Shown: piece after piece, positions 21,105 through 30,060 of the stretch
Numbering within the stretch: position 1 is the first letter of the stretch
Layout: each line of letters starts with the position of its first letter
From: an uncultured Pelagibacteraceae bacterium
Lineage (GTDB): Bacteria; Pseudomonadota; Alphaproteobacteria; Pelagibacterales; Pelagibacteraceae
DNA length: 61,781 nt
Direction of reading: 5' to 3'
Assembly (NCBI GenBank): GCA_902610675.1
Contig: CACLWP010000006.1
Location: forward strand, 1 to 61,781
Program-made: the position numbers and the translations under genes
Notes under the pieces: model-generated
What the model was told of the DNA's origin: nothing
Databases searched by the model: none
Seen by the model: only the letters and a program-made list of their open reading frames with translations

Positions 21105-21658
21105 TGACCCCAAGATTAAAAGAGCTATATTTTAAGGAAATTCAGCCCTCTTTAAAAACTGAGTTTAGTTTAAAAAATTTAAATATGGGACCAAAGATTG
21201 AAAAAGTAATATTAAATATGGGATTAGGGTTAGATGGAAATGACTCAAAAATTTTAAAATCCTGTGAGGAAGATCTAGCTAAGATTACTGGTCAAAAACC
21301 TGTAATAACAAAATTCAAAAAATCAGTTGCTAATTTTAAAACGAGGAAGGGATCTAACGCTGGTTTAAAAGTGACTTTAAGAAAAGATAAAATGTATGAA
21401 TTTTTAGATAGACTTGTAAATATAGCCCTACCTAGAGTGAAAGATTTTAGAGGTTTATCATCAAAAGGTTTTGATAAATTTGGTAACTATACATTCGGAA
21501 TTAAAGAGCACATTATCTTTCCAGAAGTAAGTTTTGACAGAGCTGACAAGGTTAGAGGATTGGATGTTATTATTGTTATCTCATCTTTAAATAAAGAGCA
21601 TAGTTTTACTCTGTTAAGTAAAATGAATTTTCCATTTATTAAAAAAGGAGACAATTAA
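21104..21658 (+). CDS. rplE: 50S ribosomal protein L5
   Basis: L5 carries 5S rRNA and contacts the P-site tRNA. It is 184 aa (E. coli 179). Conserved blocks are KVILNMGLG, ITGQKPVITKFKKSVANFK, LPRVKDFRGLSSKGFD and YTFGIKEHIIFPEV. The stop is followed one base later by rpsN. Confidence 0.98.
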   Translation: MTPRLKELYFKEIQPSLKTEFSLKNLNMGPKIEKVILNMGLGLDGNDSKILKSCEEDLAKITGQKPVITKFKKSVANFKTRKGSNAGLKVTLRKDKMYEFLDRLVNIALPRVKDFRGLSSKGFDKFGNYTFGIKEHIIFPEVSFDRADKVRGLDVIIVISSLNKEHSFTLLSKMNFPFIKKGDN

Positions 21659-21659
21659 A

Positions 21660-21965
21660 ATGGCTAAACAAAGTTCGATTAATAAAAATAATAGAAGAAT
21701 AAAACTTTCTGATAAATTATTTAAAAAGAGATCTGAATTGAAAAAAATAGTTATGGACAAAAAGATCCCTTTGGAAGAAAGATTTAAAGCTCAACAAAAA
21801 TTGTCAAAGTTACCTAGAAATTCAGCTAAAAATAGAGTTATGAATAGATGTCAAATTACTGGTAGACCTCACGGAGTTTATAGAAAGTTAAAGATTTCTA
21901 GAATTGCATTGAGACAACTTGGATTACAAGGAAAAATACCAGGTTTAGTTAAATCGAGCTGGTAG
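21660..21965 (+). CDS. rpsN: 30S ribosomal protein S14 (zinc-independent form)
   Basis: S14 is a late-assembling head protein. It is 101 aa, the same as E. coli. It is the long form without a zinc ribbon: the conserved region NRCQITGRPHGVYRK has one Cys where the zinc form has a CxxC pair. It ends IPGLVKSSW. A 12-base spacer with AAAGGAATTAGG, a reasonable ribosome-binding site, precedes rpsH. Confidence 0.97.
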   Translation: MAKQSSINKNNRRIKLSDKLFKKRSELKKIVMDKKIPLEERFKAQQKLSKLPRNSAKNRVMNRCQITGRPHGVYRKLKISRIALRQLGLQGKIPGLVKSSW

Positions 21966-21977
21966 AAAGGAATTAGG

Positions 21978-22373
21978 ATGAGTTTAAGTGACCCAATTGG
22001 AGATATGATAGCAAGAGTGAAGAACGCTCAAGCTAGATATCATAAAAAAGTAGATTTACCATCTTCAAACTTTAAGAGTAAAATTGCCGACATACTAAAA
22101 AATGAGGGTTTTATAAAAGATTTTAAAGTTTCAACTAATGAGAAAAAAAACATTTTATCTTTAGAATTAAAATATCATTCTGGTAGTCCAGTCATAAATA
22201 ACTTTGAGAGAGTCTCAAAACCTGGAAGAAGAATTTTTTCAAGTGCAGATAGCTTGCCAAAAATTAATAACGGTTTAGGTATAGCTATATTATCAACTCC
22301 AAAAGGTGTAATGACCGATATTGATGCAAGAAAGCAGAAAGTCGGAGGAGAAATAATTTGTAAAGTTTTTTAA
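21978..22373 (+). CDS. rpsH: 30S ribosomal protein S8
   Basis: S8 is a central-domain assembly protein and in E. coli the spc operon repressor. It is 131 aa (E. coli 130). It starts MSLSDPIGDMIARVKNAQ; the C-terminal core includes GLGIAILSTPKGVMTD and ends GEIICKVF. It lies one base upstream of rplF. I see no obvious S8-binding hairpin at rplE. Confidence 0.97.
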   Translation: MSLSDPIGDMIARVKNAQARYHKKVDLPSSNFKSKIADILKNEGFIKDFKVSTNEKKNILSLELKYHSGSPVINNFERVSKPGRRIFSSADSLPKINNGLGIAILSTPKGVMTDIDARKQKVGGEIICKVF

Positions 22374-22374
22374 T

Positions 22375-22914
22375 ATGTCAAAGATTGGAAAAATAAATAT
22401 ATCGATACCAGAAAAAGTAAAAGTGGCTATTGCTGGAAATTTTCTGAATATAGAAGGACCTTTAGGTAAGAAATCTCTTAACATTGACTTAGAAATTTTC
22501 AATCTTGATATTAAAGAGGGAAAAGAGATATCAATAAAACCAAAAAAAATTGATCAATATACAAAAAGATTATGGGGAATGAATCGTAGTCTTATTAATA
22601 ATGCTGTTATCGGTGCTGTAAAAGGTTATGAAAAAACTTTAGAACTTGTTGGTGTTGGATACAGAGCAGCTTTAAAGGGTAATCAACTGAACCTTCAACT
22701 AGGTTATAGCCATGATATAAACTTTACGATACCAGAAGGCATAAAGATTTTAGTAGAAAAACAAACAACTCTAAAAATATCTGGATTTGATAAACAATTG
22801 GTTGGTTCAGTAGTCTCTAAAATTAAGACATTTAGAAAAATCGAACCTTACAAAGGAAAAGGAATAAGAGAAAAAGGCCAATATATTTTGAAAAAAGAGG
22901 GGAAGAAAAAATAA
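22375..22914 (+). CDS. rplF: 50S ribosomal protein L6
   Basis: L6 sits near the sarcin-ricin loop. It is 179 aa (E. coli 177) and shows the two repeated domains: [14 protein letters not shown] at the start and the C-terminal [13 protein letters not shown] with [15 protein letters not shown]. It overlaps the rplR start by one base (TAATG). Confidence 0.97.
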   Translation: MSKIGKINISIPEKVKVAIAGNFLNIEGPLGKKSLNIDLEIFNLDIKEGKEISIKPKKIDQYTKRLWGMNRSLINNAVIGAVKGYEKTLELVGVGYRAALKGNQLNLQLGYSHDINFTIPEGIKILVEKQTTLKISGFDKQLVGSVVSKIKTFRKIEPYKGKGIREKGQYILKKEGKKK

Positions 22915-23270
22915 TGAAGCTTAGTACAAGCATTAGAAAGAAATTTAGAGTGACAAACAAGCTTAAAAGGTTTGCCAAATCAGACAGGTTTAGATTAAGT
23001 GTATTTAGGTCATCAAAAAATATTTCTGCACAAATTATAGATGATAAAAAAAATATTACTTTATTATCTGCTTCATCAGTAGAAAAAGACATCAAAGAAA
23101 CTAAAACCAAAAATAAGTCTGAACTGTCTAAAATTGTTGCAGAAAAATTAGCAAAAAGAGCTCAAGAGAAAAAAATTAGCAAAATATATTTTGATAGAGG
23201 TATTTATAAATATCATGGAAGAATTAAGATTTTTGCTGAAACTTTAAGAAAAAATGGAATGGAATTTTAA
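22914..23270 (+). CDS. rplR: 50S ribosomal protein L18
   Basis: L18 binds 5S rRNA with L5. It is 118 aa (E. coli 117). The conserved blocks are [18 protein letters not shown] and the C-terminal [21 protein letters not shown] (seen across residues 94-114). The stop lies 2 bases before rpsE. Confidence 0.97.
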   Translation: MKLSTSIRKKFRVTNKLKRFAKSDRFRLSVFRSSKNISAQIIDDKKNITLLSASSVEKDIKETKTKNKSELSKIVAEKLAKRAQEKKISKIYFDRGIYKYHGRIKIFAETLRKNGMEF

Positions 23271-23272
23271 TT

Positions 23273-23791
23273 ATGGATAATTTCAAAGAAAAAAAAAATG
23301 ATGACATCTTAGAAAAACTAGTTCATATAAATAGAATTACTAAGGTTGTTAAAGGTGGTAGAAGGTTTGGTTTTTCTGCTCTTGTAGTAGTTGGAAATCA
23401 AGCGGGTAAAATTGGTATAGCTCACGCTAAAGCAAAACAAGTTCCAGATGCTATAAAAAAGGCTAATGAAATTGCTAGAAGAAAACTAATTCATATACCA
23501 CTGAGAGAGGGAAGAACAATTCACCATGATGTTAAAGCCAAGGATGGATCTGGTAGAATAGTTTTAAGATCAGCTTCAAAGGGAACAGGTATTATAGCAG
23601 GAGGACCAGTTCGCGCTGTATGTGAGGTTTTAGGAGTAAAAGATATTGTTGCAAAATCTATGGGAACATCAAACGCTCACAATGTAATAAGAGCGACTAT
23701 TAAAGCATTAATGAAGCAAAACTCACCTAAGCAAATCTCCTCAATTAGAAATAAAAAGATTTCAGAGATAGTTGAAAAGAGAGGACAATGA
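23273..23791 (+). CDS. rpsE: 30S ribosomal protein S5
   Basis: S5 is a decoding-fidelity protein at the mRNA entry. It is 172 aa (E. coli 167). Visible motifs are INRITKVVKGGRRFGFSALVV, the N-terminal double-stranded RNA-binding part, and later GTGIIAGGPVRAVCEVLG and SMGTSNAHNV. Its stop overlaps the rplO start (ATGA, 4 bases). The usual rpmD gene between S5 and L15 is absent. Confidence 0.98.
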   Translation: MDNFKEKKNDDILEKLVHINRITKVVKGGRRFGFSALVVVGNQAGKIGIAHAKAKQVPDAIKKANEIARRKLIHIPLREGRTIHHDVKAKDGSGRIVLRSASKGTGIIAGGPVRAVCEVLGVKDIVAKSMGTSNAHNVIRATIKALMKQNSPKQISSIRNKKISEIVEKRGQ

Positions 23792-24240
23792 TAAAATTAA
23801 ATAATAGACCAAAATTGAACAAATCCAAAATTAGAGTTGGCAGAGGTATAGGCTCTGGCAAAGGTAAAACTTCAGGAAGAGGTGTAAAAGGACAAAAATC
23901 TAGATCTGGGGTAGCTATAAAAAGTTTTGAGGGTGGACAAATGCCTTTATATAGAAGATTACCAAAAAGAGGTTTTAAAAAATTCAATCAAGAAAATATT
24001 GCAATTTTAAATTTAGATAAAATTCAATTTTTTATAAGCAAAAAAACTATAAGTACCAGCGAAGTACTCAATTCATCTTCTTTAAAAAAATTAAGATTAA
24101 TAAATAAAAATTCAAAAAAACTTAAAATTTTAGGAACTGGTGAAATTAAAGATAAGATAAATATTGAAGCAGATCTAGCATCGAAATCAGCGTTAGAAAA
24201 ACTTGAAAAAATTGGTGGATCAATACAACTAAAAAAATAA
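23788..24240 (+). CDS. rplO: 50S ribosomal protein L15
   Basis: L15 is a late-assembly 50S protein. It is 150 aa (E. coli 144). The N-terminal glycine-rich RNA-binding region reads RVGRGIGSGKGKTSGRGVKGQ, followed by GFEGGQMPLYRRLPKRGF-like residues (SFEGGQMPLYRRLPKRGF). It overlaps rpsE by 4 bases and is followed 12 bases later by secY. Confidence 0.97.
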   Translation: MIKLNNRPKLNKSKIRVGRGIGSGKGKTSGRGVKGQKSRSGVAIKSFEGGQMPLYRRLPKRGFKKFNQENIAILNLDKIQFFISKKTISTSEVLNSSSLKKLRLINKNSKKLKILGTGEIKDKINIEADLASKSALEKLEKIGGSIQLKK

Positions 24241-24252
24241 TATTTTAATCAA

Positions 24253-25533
24253 ATGAGTTCTTCATCATCAAGTAATGACTTAAGAAATAGAATAATTTTT
24301 ACAATTGCAATATTAGCAGTTTATAGGTTTGGTACTTTTGTCCCATTACCTGGAATTGATCCAGAGCAATTAAAAATATTAATGGAAGGTAATCAAAAAG
24401 GATTACTGGGTATGTTTAATGTTTTTGCTGGTGGAGCTGTAAGTAGGATGGCAATTTTTGCTCTTGGAATAATGCCCTATATATCTTCATCAATTATCGT
24501 CCAGTTATTAACTGGTGTGTCTGATTATTTTAAAAATTTAAAAGCTCAAGGTGAAACCGGGAGAGCTAAAATTACTCAAATAACAAGATATGGAACTGTT
24601 TTATTGGCAACCGTTCAAGGTTATGGATTATCTGTGGGGCTGGAGTCATCCGCTGATTTAGTAATTAATCCAGGAGCATTTTTCAAAATATCCACTGTAA
24701 CAACAATTGTTGCAGGGACGATATTTTTAATGTGGTTAGGTGAACAAATTACACAAAGAGGTATTGGAAATGGAATTTCATTAATAATTTTCGCAGGTAT
24801 TGTTGCTGAGATACCAAGAGCTTTAGTAACAACATTTGAGTTAGGAAGAACTGGAGCTATATCTACTATAATGATTATAGCAATATTTGTTTTACTTATT
24901 TTAACTATTTTATTTATTGTATTTATGGAAAGAGCTTTAAGAAAAATTTTAATAAACTATCCAAAGAGGCAAATGGGAAATAAAATGTATGGGGGTGAGT
25001 CATCACATTTACCTTTAAAAATAAATCAAGCAGGAGTTATACCAGCAATTTTTGCTTCAGCATTACTTTTATTACCTGTAACATTTTCCAATTTTAATAT
25101 TTCAGAAAATGAAACTTTTTTAAATTTAAGTTCTTTCTTTACTCAAGGACAACCTCTGTATATGCTTTTGTACGCATCTGGGATAATTTTTTTTACTTTT
25201 TTTTATACATCAATAACATTTAATCCAACCGAAACAGCTGATAATTTAAGGAAGTATGGTGGATTTATTCCTGGTATACGACCTGGAGAAAGCACAGCAA
25301 TTTACATTGAAAATATTTTGACAAAGTTGACTACAATTGGTGCATTATATTTAACTTTAGTTTGTTTAATGCCTGAATTTTTAATTGCTAATTATCCAAT
25401 ACCTTTTTATTTAGGTGGAACATCAATATTGATTGTTGTAGTTGTGGCTATTGACACAGTTACACAAATTCAAACAAGACTTATGAGCTCACAGTATGAG
25501 CAATTAATTAAAAAAACTAAATTTGGTAAATAA
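24253..25533 (+). CDS. secY: Protein translocase subunit SecY
   Basis: SecY is the channel-forming subunit of the Sec translocon, with ten membrane spans. It is 426 aa (E. coli 443). Diagnostic segments are YRFGTFVPLPGID in span 1, the plug-region sequence GGAVSRMAIFALGIMPYISSSI and the cytosolic loop NPTETADNLRKYGGFIPGIRPG. It partners with the short SecE at 1379. adk follows after 9 bases, a common secY-adk pairing. Confidence 0.98.
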   Translation: MSSSSSSNDLRNRIIFTIAILAVYRFGTFVPLPGIDPEQLKILMEGNQKGLLGMFNVFAGGAVSRMAIFALGIMPYISSSIIVQLLTGVSDYFKNLKAQGETGRAKITQITRYGTVLLATVQGYGLSVGLESSADLVINPGAFFKISTVTTIVAGTIFLMWLGEQITQRGIGNGISLIIFAGIVAEIPRALVTTFELGRTGAISTIMIIAIFVLLILTILFIVFMERALRKILINYPKRQMGNKMYGGESSHLPLKINQAGVIPAIFASALLLLPVTFSNFNISENETFLNLSSFFTQGQPLYMLLYASGIIFFTFFYTSITFNPTETADNLRKYGGFIPGIRPGESTAIYIENILTKLTTIGALYLTLVCLMPEFLIANYPIPFYLGGTSILIVVVVAIDTVTQIQTRLMSSQYEQLIKKTKFGK

Positions 25534-25542
25534 TTAAGAAAA

Positions 25543-26106
25543 GTGAATTTAATTTTAATTGGTCCCCCAGGTGCTGGCAAAGGAACACAAGCTAAGCATT
25601 TAGTCAAAAAGTTAAATAATTTTCAAATTTCTACTGGGGATATGTTACGGGAAGAAATTCAAAAAAATTCTGAAATTGGTAAAAAAATATTAAATGATAT
25701 GAACGATGGAAATTTTGTTAATGACCAAATAGTAAATTCTTTAATTGAAAATGTTTTACTAGATCCAAAAAAGAAAGGTAGATTAATTTTTGATGGATAT
25801 CCAAGATCGTTGACACAGGCAAAAAATCTTGAAAAATTATTAATTAAAACAAATCAGATTATTAATTTCATTTTCTTCCTTAATGTTAATAAAGAAACAA
25901 TAATCAAAAGAATAGAACAAAGAAAAATTATTGAAAAAAGGTCAGACGATGATCTTGAAACTATCGTCAAGAGATACGATACTTACATGGATACAACAAA
26001 GCCTGTTTTAAATTTTTACTCTCAAAATTCAAATTTTTATGAAATAGATGGTAGTTCTAAAATAGAGGAAATAACCTCTAAAATAGACAATTTTCTCAAT
26101 GTTTAA
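25543..26106 (+). CDS. adk: Adenylate kinase (short-LID form)
   Basis: Adenylate kinase interconverts ATP + AMP and 2 ADP in the cytosol. The start is GTG at 25543. The P loop GPPGAGKGT is at residues 7-15, with STGDMLREEI and DGYPRS for AMP binding. At 187 aa it is the short type: the LID between RIEQRK and RSDDDLETIVKRY is a brief loop with no zinc-finger cysteines. It sits between secY and rpsM where some bacteria also carry rpmJ or infA; neither is present here. Confidence 0.96.
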   Translation: MNLILIGPPGAGKGTQAKHLVKKLNNFQISTGDMLREEIQKNSEIGKKILNDMNDGNFVNDQIVNSLIENVLLDPKKKGRLIFDGYPRSLTQAKNLEKLLIKTNQIINFIFFLNVNKETIIKRIEQRKIIEKRSDDDLETIVKRYDTYMDTTKPVLNFYSQNSNFYEIDGSSKIEEITSKIDNFLNV

Positions 26107-26110
26107 GACG

Positions 26111-26138
26111 TTGACTTTAAAACATCTTCTTATATAAA
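26111..26138 (+). promoter_or_regulatory. Possible promoter for the rpsM-rpoA-rplQ genes
   Basis: TTGACT (26111-26116) and TATAAA (26133-26138) are separated by 16 bases, a good sigma-70-like pair. They lie in the 56-base adk-rpsM gap, 25 bases before the rpsM start. An internal promoter for the alpha gene run would let it be expressed apart from the upstream superoperon. This is sequence match only. Confidence 0.45.
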
Positions 26139-26162
26139 AGGCTGAAAATTATCTCTAAATAT

Positions 26163-26546
26163 ATGGCTCGTATTGCAGGTATAAACATTCCACAAAATAA
26201 ACTTGTTCATGTAGGATTGACATATATTTATGGTATAGGAAACAAATTCTCATCTCAAATATGTACTTCATTAAATATTCCTAAGGGAAAAAGAGTAAAC
26301 CAATTAACTGATGACGAAATTTTAAAAATCAGAGAATATATTGATCAAAAATTTAAGGTTGAAGGAGATTTAAGAAGAGATTATTCACTCAGCATTAAAA
26401 GATTAATTGACCTTGCTTGTTATAGAGGATCAAGACATAGAAAAAAGTTACCTGTCAGAGGTCAAAGGACTAGATGCAATGCAAGAACAAGAAAAGGTAA
26501 AGCAATTGCAATAGCAGGTAAGAAATTAACCCCACTTAAAAAATAA
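26163..26546 (+). CDS. rpsM: 30S ribosomal protein S13
   Basis: S13 contacts the P-site tRNA and forms head bridges to the 50S. It is 127 aa (E. coli 118). It begins [24 protein letters not shown] and has the C-terminal [24 protein letters not shown]. The reading frame follows a short gap with a possible promoter (26111-26138). rpsK lies 2 bases downstream. Confidence 0.98.
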   Translation: MARIAGINIPQNKLVHVGLTYIYGIGNKFSSQICTSLNIPKGKRVNQLTDDEILKIREYIDQKFKVEGDLRRDYSLSIKRLIDLACYRGSRHRKKLPVRGQRTRCNARTRKGKAIAIAGKKLTPLKK

Positions 26547-26548
26547 AT

Positions 26549-26995
26549 ATGGCTAAAGTTGATAAAAATGAAAAACAAGAACAAAAAGTTGAAAAAACTG
26601 TAAAAGTTAAGAAAAGTTCTTATTCAAAAAAAAAAAAAATTAAAAAAAATATTTTAAATGGTATTGCATATGTACAATCAACTTTTAATAACACTATAAT
26701 TTCTATAGCTGATACGAATGGAAACGTTATTTCTTGGGCTTCATCAGGCCAAAAAGGTTTTAAAGGATCAAGAAAATCGACACCTTATGCTGCACAAATA
26801 GCAGCTGATGCTGCTGCTTCAAAGGCGTTAGAGTTTGGAATGAAAACTTTGTCTGTTGAAGTTAAAGGTCCGGGCTCAGGAAGAGAAACTGCTCTTAGAG
26901 CTCTACAAGCGAGAGGTTTTAAAATTTTATCAATTAAAGATACAACACCAATGCCGCATAATGGAACTAGACCACCAAAAAAAAGGAGAGTTTAA
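26549..26995 (+). CDS. rpsK: 30S ribosomal protein S11 with lysine-rich N-terminal extension
   Basis: S11 forms part of the 30S platform and the mRNA exit region. It is 148 aa compared with 129 in E. coli; the excess is a charged N-terminal tail (residues 2-33, nearly half Lys or Glu). The core begins [19 protein letters not shown] and ends [17 protein letters not shown] run of 14 adenines (26626-26639) encodes four lysines in the tail. The usual rpsD does not follow; rpoA overlaps the stop by one base (TAATG). Confidence 0.97.
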   Translation: MAKVDKNEKQEQKVEKTVKVKKSSYSKKKKIKKNILNGIAYVQSTFNNTIISIADTNGNVISWASSGQKGFKGSRKSTPYAAQIAADAAASKALEFGMKTLSVEVKGPGSGRETALRALQARGFKILSIKDTTPMPHNGTRPPKKRRV

Positions 26996-28023
26996 TGGAA
27001 ACTGAAAATGTAAATATTAAAAATTGGAAATCTTTAATCAAACCATCAAAGATAGATGTTCAAATGAGTGATGATTTATCCCGTGCAAAAATTGTCGCTG
27101 AACCTCTTGAAAAAGGGTACGGATTAACATTAGGAAATTCTTTAAGAAGAATATTATTATCTTCAATTAGGGGTGCAGCAGTTACTTCAATTCAAATTGA
27201 TGGAGTACTACATGAATTCACATCTATCAAAGGTGTACGTGAAGATGTTACAGATATTGTTCTTAATGTGAAATCCTTAGCATTAAAATCATCTTCAGAG
27301 GGAACGAAAAAATTAGTTTTAGATGCTAAAGGTCCAGGAGAAATAAAGGCATCAGATATAACACCAGTAGCTGATGTTGAAATTTTAAACCCAGATTTAG
27401 TAATTTGCAATTTAGATGAGAATACAACTTTTCACATGGAAATGAATGTTAATACAGGTAAAGGTTATGTTCCGGCAGAATTGAATAAACCTGAGGAACC
27501 ACCTTTAGGTTTAATCGCAATAGATTCATTATACAGTCCTGTAAAAAAAGTTTCTTATTCTGTAAGTACTGCCAGAGAAGGGAAAGCACTTGACTATGAT
27601 AAACTTACGATGGAAGTTGAAACTGATGGTTCAATTTCAGCAGAAGATGCTGTTGCTTATTCTGCTAGAATTTTCCAAGATCAACTTAAAATGTTTATCA
27701 ATTTTGATGAACCTGTGGAGGCACCCATTAAAGAGGTATCAACTGAGCCAGAATTTAATAAAAATTTATTGAGAAAAGTTGATGAATTAGAATTATCTGT
27801 TCGATCAATGAATTGTTTAAAAAATGATAATATAATTTATATTGGTGATCTTGTTCAAAAGTCTGAGGGTGAAATGCTCAGAACACCAAATTTTGGTAGA
27901 AAATCACTTAATGAAATTAAAGAAGTTTTGACAGGTATGTCATTATATTTAGGTATGGAGATACCTAATTGGCCACCAGACAACATAGCTGAAATGTCTA
28001 AAAAACTCGAGGAAGCTATATAA
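26995..28023 (+). CDS. rpoA: DNA-directed RNA polymerase subunit alpha
   Basis: RpoA is the alpha subunit that starts polymerase assembly and contacts regulators. It is 342 aa (E. coli 329). The N-terminal assembly domain has [22 protein letters not shown] (residues 41-62) and [16 protein letters not shown]. The C-terminal domain carries [17 protein letters not shown] and the helix-hairpin-helix LNEIKEVL. Its stop is immediately next to the rplQ ATG. Confidence 0.99.
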   Translation: METENVNIKNWKSLIKPSKIDVQMSDDLSRAKIVAEPLEKGYGLTLGNSLRRILLSSIRGAAVTSIQIDGVLHEFTSIKGVREDVTDIVLNVKSLALKSSSEGTKKLVLDAKGPGEIKASDITPVADVEILNPDLVICNLDENTTFHMEMNVNTGKGYVPAELNKPEEPPLGLIAIDSLYSPVKKVSYSVSTAREGKALDYDKLTMEVETDGSISAEDAVAYSARIFQDQLKMFINFDEPVEAPIKEVSTEPEFNKNLLRKVDELELSVRSMNCLKNDNIIYIGDLVQKSEGEMLRTPNFGRKSLNEIKEVLTGMSLYLGMEIPNWPPDNIAEMSKKLEEAI

Positions 28024-28473
28024 ATGAGACATGGATTTGCTAACAAGAAGCTCAATAGGACTTCTGAGCATAGAAAAGCTTTATTAAAAAATATGCTTAA
28101 TTCTCTCATAAAGTATGAACAAATTAAAACAACGTTACCAAAAGCAAAGTTTTTAAAACCCCAAGCTGATAAGATTATTACTTTGGGAAAGAAAGATACT
28201 CTTCATAACACAAAAATTTTAGTTTCACAGTTACAAGATGTAAAATCTGCGAACAAAGTTCAAAAGACCCTGTCAAAAAGGTATGAAAAAAGATCAGGTG
28301 GTTATACAAGGATAATTAAAGCTGGTTTCAGATATGGTGATAACGCGCCAATGGCAATTATTGAATTTGTAGATAGAGATGTTGAAGCAAAAAGACTTGA
28401 TAAAAAGAAAAAAATTACCACAACACAGCCTGAAAAAAAAGAAGATAAGAAACAAGCCGCTGCATCAAAATAA
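28024..28473 (+). CDS. rplQ: 50S ribosomal protein L17
   Basis: L17 lies near the tunnel exit. It is 149 aa (E. coli 127); the extra length is a Lys/Gln/Ala-rich tail after residue 125. It begins [24 protein letters not shown], the standard family start. It is the last gene of the uninterrupted plus-strand superoperon that starts before tuf. Confidence 0.97.
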   Translation: MRHGFANKKLNRTSEHRKALLKNMLNSLIKYEQIKTTLPKAKFLKPQADKIITLGKKDTLHNTKILVSQLQDVKSANKVQKTLSKRYEKRSGGYTRIIKAGFRYGDNAPMAIIEFVDRDVEAKRLDKKKKITTTQPEKKEDKKQAAASK

Positions 28474-28484
28474 TATTTTTGTTT

Positions 28485-29402
28485 ATGATAAAAAGTTACA
28501 TCGTTGATACAACGTGTAATAATATGCGCATTGATAGGTGGATAAGGAACACAATAGGTAAAATTCCTCAAGGACTTATTGAAAAGTCCCTAAGATCAGG
28601 AAAAATTAAAATTAACCAAAAAAAAGTAAAAAGCTCTCACAAGATAAAATCTAACGACAAAATAGTTTTTTATGACTTTAAATTTGAAGAAAGAATTTTA
28701 CAAAAAAAAATAAATTTTAGTCCTTCAAATCAAATAATTAAAGCAAATGAAGATTTGATAATTGACAATAATGAAAATTTTGTTGTATTGAATAAAAGTG
28801 CTGGTATCTCCGTTCAAGGAGGCACAAAATCAAAAAAAAACCTTATTGATATATTTAAAAAAAGTGAAATTTTTTCAGAATCAAAGCCTTTCTCTGTACA
28901 TAGGTTAGATAAAGATACATCTGGTGTTTTTCTGATGGCTAAAAATCGAGAGACTGCACAATTATTAACATCTTTATTTAGGTTAAGAAAAGTACACAAA
29001 ACCTATCTAGCAATATGTCATGGTGAAATTGAAAAAAATTCAGGTGAATGGGCAAACAACTTGGTCCGTTATGACAATGGAAAAAAAATTGTTGAAAACG
29101 CAAAAACAATTTACAAAGTTATTGATAAAAATTCCAATTCTAGCCTTGTTGAAATGAAACCTATTACAGGTAGAAAACATCAATTAAGAAAACAACTTTT
29201 CAATATTGGTCACTCAATCTATGGAGATAATAAATATAAATCTTTTACAAAAACTTTACGTGTTAATAAAGAATTAATGTTACATGCATACGAAATAAGA
29301 TTTATTATCAAGGATAAAAAATATACCTACAAGGCCTTACTTCCTGAGTATTTTAAAAAATTATTAAAAATAAAAAGACTTAATTATTCAAATTTGAACT
29401 GA
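28485..29402 (+). CDS. RluC/RluD-family 23S rRNA pseudouridine synthase
   Basis: The enzyme isomerises uridines to pseudouridine in RNA. I prefer the ATG at 28485 (305 aa); a TTG at 28479 would add two residues. An S4 RNA-binding domain covers about residues 14-68. The catalytic domain has [13 protein letters not shown] and [10 protein letters not shown] with the catalytic Asp at 142, then [10 protein letters not shown]. The S4 domain and length fit RluC or RluD, and RluC (U955/2504/2580) is the closer guess. Its 3' end overlaps convergent lipB by 23 bases, including the palindrome TTCAAATTTGAA (29387-29398). Confidence 0.88.
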   Translation: MIKSYIVDTTCNNMRIDRWIRNTIGKIPQGLIEKSLRSGKIKINQKKVKSSHKIKSNDKIVFYDFKFEERILQKKINFSPSNQIIKANEDLIIDNNENFVVLNKSAGISVQGGTKSKKNLIDIFKKSEIFSESKPFSVHRLDKDTSGVFLMAKNRETAQLLTSLFRLRKVHKTYLAICHGEIEKNSGEWANNLVRYDNGKKIVENAKTIYKVIDKNSNSSLVEMKPITGRKHQLRKQLFNIGHSIYGDNKYKSFTKTLRVNKELMLHAYEIRFIIKDKKYTYKALLPEYFKKLLKIKRLNYSNLN

Positions 29403-30000
29403 AGATTTCTACTAATTTTTTTTCCAATTTTCCATAATCTTGATCTTTGATTTGTTTTAAATTTGTTATTCCTTTATCTTTAATACCACAAGGTATTATT
29501 GCATCATATTTTTCAAGATTATTATTTATATTGATCGAAAAACCATGATAGGCTATCCATTTACTGATTCTTACACCAATTGCAGCAACTTTTTTAGTTT
29601 GTCCATTTTCTTTGTACCATATTCCTATATTCTCTTTGTCTGAAAAAGTTTTTATATTAAAAAAATCTAATGTTTCTATAATTGTTTTTTCTATTATTGA
29701 AATAAAATTTCTAATATCTTTTTTTCTTTTTTTTAGGTCTATTACAAAATAACAAATCAATTGGCCTGGTCCGTGATAAGTAATTTTACCACCTCTATTT
29801 GTCGCTAAAATCTTAATTGATTTGTCTAAAATTTCATTCTCATTATAACTTGTCCCCGCTGTATAAACGTCTGGATGTTCTAAAATCCAAATTAATTCAT
29901 CAGATTTATTTAGATCCACATTTAACAATCTTTCTTCCATTAGTATTTTAGCATCCTCATAAATAACAGGTTTTTTAGACTTTTTGATTTCTATACTCAT
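29380..30000 (-). CDS. lipB: Octanoyl-[acyl-carrier-protein]:protein N-octanoyltransferase LipB
   Basis: LipB transfers octanoate from ACP to lipoyl domains, the first step of lipoate synthesis for pyruvate and 2-oxoglutarate dehydrogenases and the glycine cleavage system. It is 206 aa. The signature [13 protein letters not shown] is around residues 68-80, the catalytic Lys lies in [11 protein letters not shown] (about residue 137) and the acyl-accepting Cys in IIPCGI (about 171). lipA is not in the window. The 60-base gap to divergent mgtE has only a small TAATC/GATTA dyad (30011-30024). Confidence 0.94.
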   Translation of the reverse strand: MSIEIKKSKKPVIYEDAKILMEERLLNVDLNKSDELIWILEHPDVYTAGTSYNENEILDKSIKILATNRGGKITYHGPGQLICYFVIDLKKRKKDIRNFISIIEKTIIETLDFFNIKTFSDKENIGIWYKENGQTKKVAAIGVRISKWIAYHGFSININNNLEKYDAIIPCGIKDKGITNLKQIKDQDYGKLEKKLVEIFSSNLNN

Positions 30001-30060
30001 TTAAAAATTGTAATCTTTGGATTATGCATTAAAAGATCGACCTAAATAATAAGATAATTT

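Noticed and set aside
29387-29398. Palindrome TTCAAATTTGAA at the rluC-like/lipB overlap
   Set aside because: It lies wholly inside coding sequence in A+T-rich DNA, has no loop for a stable hairpin and is expected by chance.
30001-30060. Magnesium riboswitch (M-box) before mgtE
   Set aside because: The gap is only 60 bases and contains just a short TAATC/GATTA dyad. M-box RNAs are much larger.
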